A stretch of 64,000 nt of DNA from Piromyces finnis (lineage: Eukaryota > Neocallimastigomycota > Neocallimastigomycetes > Neocallimastigales > Neocallimastigaceae): positions 992,001 through 1,056,000 of the forward strand of contig MCFH01000003.1 of the NCBI GenBank assembly GCA_002104945.1. Reading direction: 5' to 3'. The notes beneath the pieces were generated by a model, which saw only the letters and a list, made by a program, of their open reading frames with translations, was not told where the DNA came from and ran no database searches. Each line of letters begins with the position of its first letter. Within the stretch, counting starts at the first letter, position 1. Of this stretch, positions 56,130-64,000 are shown piece by piece. The translations under genes were made by a program, and so were the position numbers.

Positions 56130-58278
56130 AGAAGCATAATCCAAATGCTTTCTACGACTCTAAGAAAATCGCTTTTAGTTCTGGTTATTGTGCCAGACAT
56201 TGTAATAAAGGCAAAAGAAAGAGAAAACCAAGAAAGAAGTCAAAGAATGATCAGTTAGATCATGATGTTCTCGACCGAAGCTTGACCAAAAAGCCGAAAG
56301 TAGATCCCTCTGTCCCAAACAATGAAGAAAAAGAATATGTTAAAGGCCGCCTTGTTAGAACCATCAATGATGAAGATGATAGTGATGATGAATATATTAG
56401 TTTTAATAAAAAAGTCAAATGTATTGTAACAAAAATTAATGAAACATGTAATAATGATAATGAATCATGTAGTAATAATAATAATGGAAAAGATATTAAT
56501 AAAGATAAATTGGTCGCCGTACCAACCCAATATTTAGAATTTAGTGAAGTGTTTAAAGAAAAAAATTGTGAAGTGTTACCTCCTCATAGACCTTATGATT
56601 GTGAAATCAAGCTTAAGGATGATTCAACTTTATTTTATGGACCTTTGTATCCATTAACTGAAGTTGAAAGAGAGGAACTTAAAAAATATATTGATGATAA
56701 TTTAAATAAAGGTTTTATTAGGAAATCATCGTCTCCTGCTGGTGCCCCAATTTTATTTGTTAAAAAGAAGGATGGCTCCCTAAGACTTTGTATCGATTAT
56801 AGAAAGTTGAATGATATTACAATTCGTAATTCATATCCTTTACCTTTAATTAGTGACCTTTTGGATAGGGTGAAAAATGCTAAGATTTTTACTAAATTAG
56901 ACCTTAAATCCGCTTATAATCTTGTTCGTATTAAAGAAGGTGATGAATATAAAACGGCTTTTCGTACTAGATATGGACATTTTGAATATCTGGTTATGCC
57001 TTTTGGATTAAAGAATGCACCTGCAACTTTTCAACACTTCATTAACGATGTTCTTAGTGACTATTTAGACGATTTTGTTATCTCATATATTGATGATATT
57101 CTTATTTATTCTAATAATATCGAAGAACACCATGAACATGTTAAAAAGGTACTTAAGAAACTACTTGAAAATAACCTCTATGTTAAATTAGAAAAATGCG
57201 AGTTTGATGTTGAGAAAACCACTTTTCTTGGATATGTCATTTCAAAAGATGGGTTGCAAATGGACGAAAATAAAGTTAAAGCAATTCTCGATTGGCCGGT
57301 TCCCAAGAATGTTAAAGAGGTTCAGTCTTTTATTGGTTTATGCAACTATTACAGAATTTTTATTAAAGACTTTGCTAAAATTGCAAACCCTCTTCACAAA
57401 CTCACTAGAAAGAATGTTGCTTTTAACTGGGTGAAAGAAGATCAGGACGCTTTTATTTTATTAAAATCTCTGTTCACGTCAGCTCCTATTCTGAAACATG
57501 CGGATAGTAATAAACAATTTATTGTAGAAACTGATGCTAGTAATTATGCTGTCGGTGCTATTCTCTCTCAAGAATTTGATGGCAAATTACATCCTATTGC
57601 ATTTCTTTCTAAAAGTTTGACGAGTTGTCAAAGAAACTATCCTATATATGACAAGGAACTTTTAGCTATTATAGTTGCTCTTGAAGAATGGCGTCATTAT
57701 TTAGAAGGTGCACGCCATCCGTTCATAATTTATACTGATCACAAGAATTTAACATTTCCTAGAAAACCTGAAATGTTATCTCAGAGACAAATTAGATGGA
57801 ATTTATTCTTATCCAGATTTGATTTTAAACTCATTTATAGAGCTGGAAAGAAATCTGGTAAGCCTGATATTCTGTCTCGTAGAAGTGATAATTTGGTGAA
57901 TGATTTTGATTCTGATGTTTCTTGTCTTACTATTTCGCTTCATCATAGCGATAACAAACCGTTAATCGATTCTATATTATTAGAACTTAAAAATGATGAT
58001 TTGTATAATTCCATTGTCCAATTTAAAATGAATGGTTCTGCAAGTAATGCACCTATTAAAAATATTGATAAAGTTATCATTGATAATGAAGGGTTTTTGT
58101 TATATAATAATCTTATTTATGTTCCTAAATCTCTTAGGACAAGAGTTTTGGAACTACATCATGATTCTGTTGCTGCTGGTCATTTCGGCATTAAGAAAAC
58201 CATTGAACTGATTTCCAGAAACTTTTGGTGGCCAAGATTTCATTCAGATGTTAAATCTTTTATCAAATCTTGCGTGAC
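56117..58278 (+). pseudogene. Family A gypsy Pol, cut in integrase by LTR-2
   Basis: The frame opens by a one-base shift from gag (PWIKKHNPNAF) and has no ATG. It carries a basic/Asp-rich linker, RT with [32 protein letters not shown] and VISYIDDILIYS, RNase H with [26 protein letters not shown] and YTDHKNLTF, then GKPDILSRRSD, and the integrase zinc finger HHDSVAAGHFGIKKT with FIKSC. At 58278 the frame runs into LTR-2, so CxxC is incomplete and the DDE core is missing. It is about 85% of an element by domains. It would need the frameshift and the missing integrase to act. Confidence 0.92.
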
Positions 58279-59001
58279 TGTAAAGATATAAAGTATATCT
58301 TTAAATTATTTAATAATTAATTAATAATTATTGAATAATAATTTTGATATTTTAATGAAAAAAATTGTTTATAAAATTTATTGTATAAATTTTATGGAAT
58401 AATTAAATAAATATTAATTTTAAAATATCAAAGTTAGAAATGAAATTTGGATAAATATTTAAATTAATGGATAATTAAATTTAAATATTTTAAATATTCA
58501 AATTAAATCTTAAAAAGTTTTTATTTAATTAAAATTAGTTTAATAACTTTAGCGTAGTTTTAAATTAGCATTTTTAATTATAAATATATAATAAATAGTA
58601 TTAATATTTAATTAATATATAGGTAATACATGGACTGTATTCAATTTGCAGTTTACTCAAATTGAATCAAAAGTGTATTTAATTAGTTTTAGTTTAGTTT
58701 TATTATTTTATTATTTAATTAAATTAGTATTAAATTAGTTTTGTTTATTTTATATTGAATATATGTATAATTAAATAGAATAGTATATTAAAATATAATT
58801 TACAAAAAATATAAATACATGTAGAAATTTCTTAATTAAAACGATGTAATTGTTATTGACTATTATTTAGTTATTAACTAAATAAAATTAATAAAAGAGA
58901 TATTTTAAATAATTTATTTTCTTGTTTCTTTTTATTTATTTTGTGTTTTGTGTTTTATTGTAAAAGTTTATAATCTGTTTTAAATTTATAAAACTTTTAC
59001 A
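58279..59001 (+). mobile_element. LTR-2 copy joining gypsy and copia
   Basis: 723 bp, TGTAAAGATATAAAGTATATC to AAAACTTTTACA. It is the most complete uninterrupted LTR-2. The left flank GTGAC is family A pol; the right flank AATAT is copia pol on the opposite strand. There is no target duplication. Confidence 0.88.
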
Positions 59002-62000
59002 AATATTATTATTCTTATTATTAGCAGGATTTACAGAATTTTATTATTAATAATAGCTTTATTAGGAGTTTTACAGCTATTATCAATATTCAAACCTGGA
59101 GAAGGGTAAATATAATTATTTTCATTTTTAGTATTTGAAATTTTAATATTTTTCTTTTCGAAATTGCAATTGTCATTTGCAATTTCTTCTAAAACTTTAA
59201 GAATGTCTTCAGTAAATTTATTTTTATTAAACTTTGAATTTGAATTAATATTATTGTTTTTCTTATTTTGAGTGTCTTTTTCTAAATTACCGTGTAAATT
59301 ACTTTTAAATTACAATTTAAATTAATATTTATTGAACTATTATCTTTTGGTTTTGAATATCTTAGAATTCGTATTGATTCTAATATTAGTTTCTTCCCTT
59401 TCATTATATTTTAAATTTTCATTGACCTGATCTCCATAGCACTAATATTATCTTCTTCTACTACTTCTTCTTTTACTTCTTCTATATTATTTTTAAATTG
59501 AATATTTTCATTATTCTTGGAAGTGGTCCTTTCTGTATAATTATTTTCATTATTTATATTTAAATTTGTATCCGTAGTGTTGTTTTTGCTGTCAACAACT
59601 TTCTCTTTTATATTTTCTGTGTTCTTGTTGTTATTTATTGATTCTGAGGGATCCCTTTTATCGTAATTTTTAATGTTATATGAATCGGTGAAGGAGAAAT
59701 ACGGATCATTTATATTTTTACTTTTATAAGTCTAATGTGCCGGCTTATCTTCACAGCATTCAATTTCTCTTGAATAGTGGATTTTTAGTTTCTTATCATA
59801 TATCTCCATGACGATATATGAGTGATGTACTTCACTGAATCCAAGAAAGATTCCTTTCTTTGAATTTGGTGCGAATTTTGACTTTTTTAATGAGTAATCC
59901 TTATAGTAACATATACATCCAAATACTTTTAAGTATTTTAGATCGGCTTCCTCGTTGGTAAACACTTCGTCAGGAATTAAATTATTGTTTCCTTGATGTG
60001 GTATTTTGTTGTAAATATAACAAGAATATTTAACAGCAAAACGCAAAAAGTGTAAAGATATCAACGCCAAACATGATATCTTTAATGTAACTTAAGCCAC
60101 AAGTATTATTGTTTAAGTTACACAAATTATGTTACAGAAAAAGAAAATGAGACATAATATATTTATTAATAATTAAAGTTTAAAACAAAATAAATTATTA
60201 ATTTATTTTTAATGTTTAACAAGTAAATTAAAATTCTCAATTTAAATCCCTAGTTTTAGTATTGTTTTTTTTTATAGAAATAGATAAATAATATATAAAT
60301 AATAAATGGTTAATATATCAATAATACATGGGCACATATTCAAATTGAATAGTACTTAATTTGAATTGCCAATTGTATTTTACTAAAAATAGTTATAGTT
60401 TAAATATTTATTAATAATTAAGATTTTAGTGTAGATTTTAAATAATAATATATAAGAAATAAATAGTTATAATATATTATAAATGTATTTAGGAAAAATA
60501 TAAATAGAAGATATTTTTCATCATTTTATCGATGTAATTGTTATTATTTTTATTCTTCTTAAATAAAATAAATTTTTAATAAAAAAAAAAAAAAAGAAAA
60601 AAAAATTTCTTTTTAAGAAAATCTTAATATTTTGTAGTTAGTGTTATTGTAAAAGTAACCTATTTTATATTCCAATACTTTACAAAAAGTCTTCAGATAA
60701 TTTAGCCCAATATAAAAGTGTTTTAGCAGAATTTTGAATAGTTTGGTTTATTCTTTCTGCTTTTCCATTTAATTCATGTATGTAAGGAGGTGAGTTTATC
60801 TTCGATATACCATTTTCCTTACAATATTTAATAACTTTGCTGCAGTTATACTCTTTTGCACCATCAATCTTAAAAGTTTTGACTTTATATTTGCAAAAAG
60901 TATTATTGACATTCTTTAGGAATTCAATAATGATGTCCGGTGTCTCAGATCTTGATTTAAGAGTATAAATGCAAAGTTTTCTTGAATATTCATTCAGCAT
61001 AGTCATAAAATATTTCTTATTGTTTACGGATGAATTAAACGGGCCTGAAATATCGGAGTGAATAGTCTCTAGAACTCTTCCAGCTTTAGGAACGGTCTTG
61101 TTGTGGGGAGACTTCTTCATTTTTGATATTTTGCAGTCTAGGCAAGGTGTTACTTTAATTTTGTGCTGTTTATGTATTTCTTCAGATCCTTTTGATAGAA
61201 ATGGCCTAATCTTTTATGCCATATGCCTAAATCATTTTCAAAGTCTGCAATTAATGGTTCATTTTTGTTTTTATTAATATTTATGAGTTTAATTTTGAAT
61301 TGGTTTAATTCATTTGAATATGTTTGCATTATACCTTGATTTTCAGAGTCCTTGAAAATAAGTCTGACTTTTCCATCGTCAGTAATATCTATAATGCTTC
61401 TTAAACCAACTTTAGCAAGTCCTATACCACTAATTAAATTCTTGCTAACTTTATCGGAATACAAAACTTTTTCTAATTTGTAAGTTTTGTTTTTTAACTT
61501 AAACTCATATGAACCATAACCACTAAATTCACAGGTAGTTCCATTTGCACATCTAAGTTGAATGTGCTCTTCTGTGAAATTCTGCAAAATATCCTTATTA
61601 TTAATGATATGTTCGGCGGCACCAGTATCACAGAACCATTCGTCGTATTTATTTTCTCCATACACATAATCTATATTCTTTGCATTAGGAGTGTCTTCTT
61701 TTGTAGCTTCATCTTTTTCAATAAGGTAGATGCTTCTTTCCGTTAAAAACCTAATATCTTCAAATTCTACGTTAATGCTGTTAATGCCGTAACTTTCGTT
61801 GTCGTCGTAGTTTTCGACGAAATCTACTTCTTGTTCGAACTTCTTTTGTTGTTTTTTCTTGTGAACTTGCCTCCCTTGTTGTGAATTTCTTTTAGATATG
61901 TTTTGGTTATAGGCCTTATTATTATTGTTTCTTCTTTGTTCTCTTTCCATTTTGGCCTTTTGATTATATTCACACATTTCGGTGGAGTGTCCATGTTCAC

Positions 62001-62946
62001 AGCAAATATGACAGTATGTACGGTGGCTTCTGTTTATATTTCTTCTACTACCGTAGTTTTTGTTCTTTGTTTATTTGTTTTCTTTACTAACAAAATCAAC
62101 ATCCATTGGATCATCAACTTCGTCATCTTCATCTTGGTCGTTGTTGGTCCAATCTTCAAAGTTGGATTTGGCATTGATGTAACTTTTGACCTTCTCATAG
62201 AGCTGATCAGAAATTTCATCTAAAGTTACGTTCAATTGGTTCTTGACACTTCGTGGAAGAGAATTGTACATATATTTCAATTTTTCCCTTTCACTTAAAG
62301 ACATTCTTTATTCAGACATCACAAGGAAGATTTCCTTGATTTTATCAATGGTTTTACTGACCTTGCTTACATCTTCAGTATGTAATTTTCTTAACTTCTT
62401 TAGCCAGTATTCGATGTCTTCATTTGCGTTACCATATTTTGTATTCAACTTCTTGAATACTTGGTAACAGCTAGTACTATGACCAATCTCTCTGAGGATC
62501 TTCTCATCCACATTTTGAATGATCATAAGGTGTACATCAGCATTTAGACTTTCAGCTGCTGATATTATCTCGGCCTTATAAATAAGCAAGTTTGCCAATT
62601 TATCGGCGGCTACAACATTAATATTATTAAAGTTACTGCTTGGACTGACATCCTCCCCCATAGCTTTAGTAAGGGTTTTGTAAACGGACGCGAGGATGTT
62701 ATTAGTACGGTAGTTAGCAATAATTTTTACAATAGCCATAGTGTAAACATCTTTAAGATTAAAGTCTATCTCAAAGCTGTCGTCTTTGATGGTTCCAACA
62801 ATGTCATAATCAAGATAGCTAATTAGACCCTGTCTAGAAGCAGCTGACTTGATTAAAAGACTCCAAGTGTCAAAGTTGGATTTTCCATGAAGACGTTGGT
62901 CATTGGCTAAAATTAATTGCTGGGATATACTAAAAATTTTAATCAC
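59002..62946 (-). pseudogene. Ty1/copia element 2, gag to integrase, 3' truncated, LTR-1 inside
   Basis: Read leftward: Gag (QRLHGKSNFDTWSLLIKSAA, WLKKLRKLHTEDVSKVSKTI) from near 62946, with no ATG (GTG at that place) and a TAA at 62308; MSLSEREKLKYMYNSLPRS; frame change near 62071; knuckle CHICCEHGHSTEMC; protease WFCDTGAAEHIINN near 61640; GAG-pre-integrase LGIWHKRLGHFYQKDL near 61210; frameshift near 61165; integrase SDISGPF, KIDGAKEYN and NGKAERINQTIQN, cut at 60684 by LTR-1. It resumes in frame at 60050 (RFAVKYSCYIYNKIP, NEEADLKYLKVFGCICYY) and runs into a Ser/Asn-rich linker. RT and RNase H are absent: the element ends at the LTR-2 junction. Confidence 0.9.
60051..60684 (+). mobile_element. 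Solo LTR-1 inside copia integrase
   Basis: TGTAAAGATATCAACGCC to CAATACTTTACA, with exact target duplication AAAAG at 60046-60050 and 60685-60689. The last 100 bp differ from other LTR-1 copies (A-rich run at 60580-60606). Confidence 0.88.
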
Positions 62947-62991
62947 ACAAAAATTTTTGTTTTGAAATTTTCTTAAGAAATTTTTATTATT

Positions 62992-63015
62992 GATTAGAGT
63001 TTGAGACTCTTAATC
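62992..63015 (-). other. Copia element 2 primer-binding site, tRNA-Lys(CUU) type
   Basis: GATTAAGAGTCTCA on the minus strand directly after the 5' LTR, matching the sites at 41889 and 42449. Confidence 0.7.
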
Positions 63016-63253
63016 TGTGAAATAAATTTAATTAATAAATAATTTTATTAATAAGGTTAACAAAGAGAAAAAGTTACATTGTAAACATTACAGTTATATA
63101 ATAAGATGTAAGGTCGTATGACCATAGAAAATAAAATAAAATAAATAAAAAATAACTATCTCTACAACACGTAGACATTACGTTTACAACACTTTTAATA
63201 CATTTATGTTTTTATAAATTAGTCACGTGTCATGAATATATGATATAGATAAA
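63016..63253 (-). repeat. Probable 5' LTR of copia element 2
   Basis: It begins on the + strand as TGTGAAATAAATTT next to the primer site. The outer end is not fixed because no 3' LTR survives; it may be cut by repeat U. Confidence 0.5.
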
Positions 63254-63828
63254 TGATATAAGTTTCTTTTATGTTGTAGTAATTTAATATTAGTTTATTT
63301 ATAATTTATTATATTAGGTGAAAAATATTTTATTACTATTAACTTCTCTCTTATTAATAATTTCACTTATAATATTTTCTTATTAATTATTAAAGCTCTT
63401 CTCTTTCTAATTATTAATTATTTTTACATGAATATTTTTATATTATAAAATTCCTATAATATAATTGAATATCAACTATATAATGTAATGTATTCATAAT
63501 ATATGAATAATAATTAAATAGGATATAGTATAATATCTTTTACATTTTATATGAAATATTACTATATAAGGAAAGGTAATGTAATACAAATAAGTATTAC
63601 AATAAAATTAATACTAATATATAATATTAATATTTAAGAATATAATGAAATATGTACATGAATTCTATAACTAATATATAAATAATGTATTATAATATAT
63701 ATCAATTATTATATTATTATTATGAAATATTATATATAAATTTTTATAGATGAAATTGAATATTTTAAATAATAAAAATTATTTTAAATATTGGCTAATA
63801 TGTAGCTAGACATATTAATTTCATATCA
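63254..63828 (+). repeat. Repeat U, copy 3 (575 bp)
   Basis: Nearly identical to 35896-36468, with a handful of differences over the full length and the same ends TGATATAAG and ATATCA. Confidence 0.8.
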
Positions 63829-64000
63829 GAAACTTCCCTGCTAGAATTGAGCTATAATTATTAATTATTTGATATAATTAAAATAATTATATGCGAAATA
63901 ATTTAATAAAATTTATATTGAAATATTTTTATAATTATATAAAAAAAAATTAAAAATTTTTATAAAAATTTTTATATTTAAAATTTTTTTTTTTTTTGTT
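63829..64000. other. A/T-rich noncoding end of window
   Basis: No recognisable gene or repeat boundary, only A and T runs. Confidence 0.6.

Noticed and set aside
1-64000. CRISPR arrays, operons, bacterial promoters or rRNA genes
   Set aside because: No regularly spaced direct repeats with unique spacers, no rRNA-like sequence, and the gene content is that of a eukaryotic repeat region.

Overview
The window is about four fifths A+T, with A/T-homopolymer and (TAA)n tracts. It carries eukaryotic LTR retrotransposons of both the Ty3/gypsy and Ty1/copia types, one gypsy element with a C-terminal chromodomain, and a nuclear-type tRNA-Gly. There are no operons or Shine-Dalgarno sites. This fits a gene-poor, repeat-rich region of a fungal nuclear genome. 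Extreme AT richness, Asn/Lys-rich proteins and fungal-type chromoviruses point to an early-diverging fungus. An anaerobic gut fungus (Neocallimastigomycota) is my best guess, but this is inference; microsporidia or another AT-rich lineage is possible.

Layout. 1-1300: gypsy gag relic, a rearranged 75-bp repeat, tRNA-Gly(UCC). 1318-5687: old inverted repeat enclosing solo LTRs. 5691-8350: repeat family carrying a fragment of a ricin-type lectin gene, split by a solo LTR. 8505-10872: integrase-less Ty3-like element (family P), copy 1. 11162-18322: degenerate gypsy element (family A, minus) with nested solo LTRs upstream. 18323-26409: relic of a giant-virus-like (NCLDV D6/D11-type) helicase gene, cut by a full-length, apparently intact chromovirus (18867-24704) and by a second LTR-like insertion (24897-26123). 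26470-30665: family P, copy 2, in permuted order. 30666-38540: solo LTRs, long repeats and three unexplained coding relics, one resembling a family-B DNA polymerase exonuclease segment. 38541-42001: broken copia element. 42449-43212: copia 5' end and gypsy RNase H relic. 45383-49833: broken gypsy element (family Q). 52450-58278: family A integrase fragment and a nearly complete family A gag-pol. 58279-59001: a solo LTR bridging gypsy and copia without a target duplication. 59002-63250: second copia element with an LTR inside its integrase. 63254-63828: long repeat.

How it works together. The only gene set that looks able to act is the chromovirus: one 1411-residue Gag-Pol frame, two 521-bp LTRs differing at about two positions, a polypurine tract and an exact 5-bp target duplication. 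Everything else is interrupted. Target duplications (GTATT, GTTAT, ATTAT, TATAT, ATTAC, TACTA, AAAAG, CCACC) allow much of the nesting order to be read. The most interesting signals are the virus-like coding relics scattered through 18-38 kb and the integrase-less retroelement family with long coiled coils.
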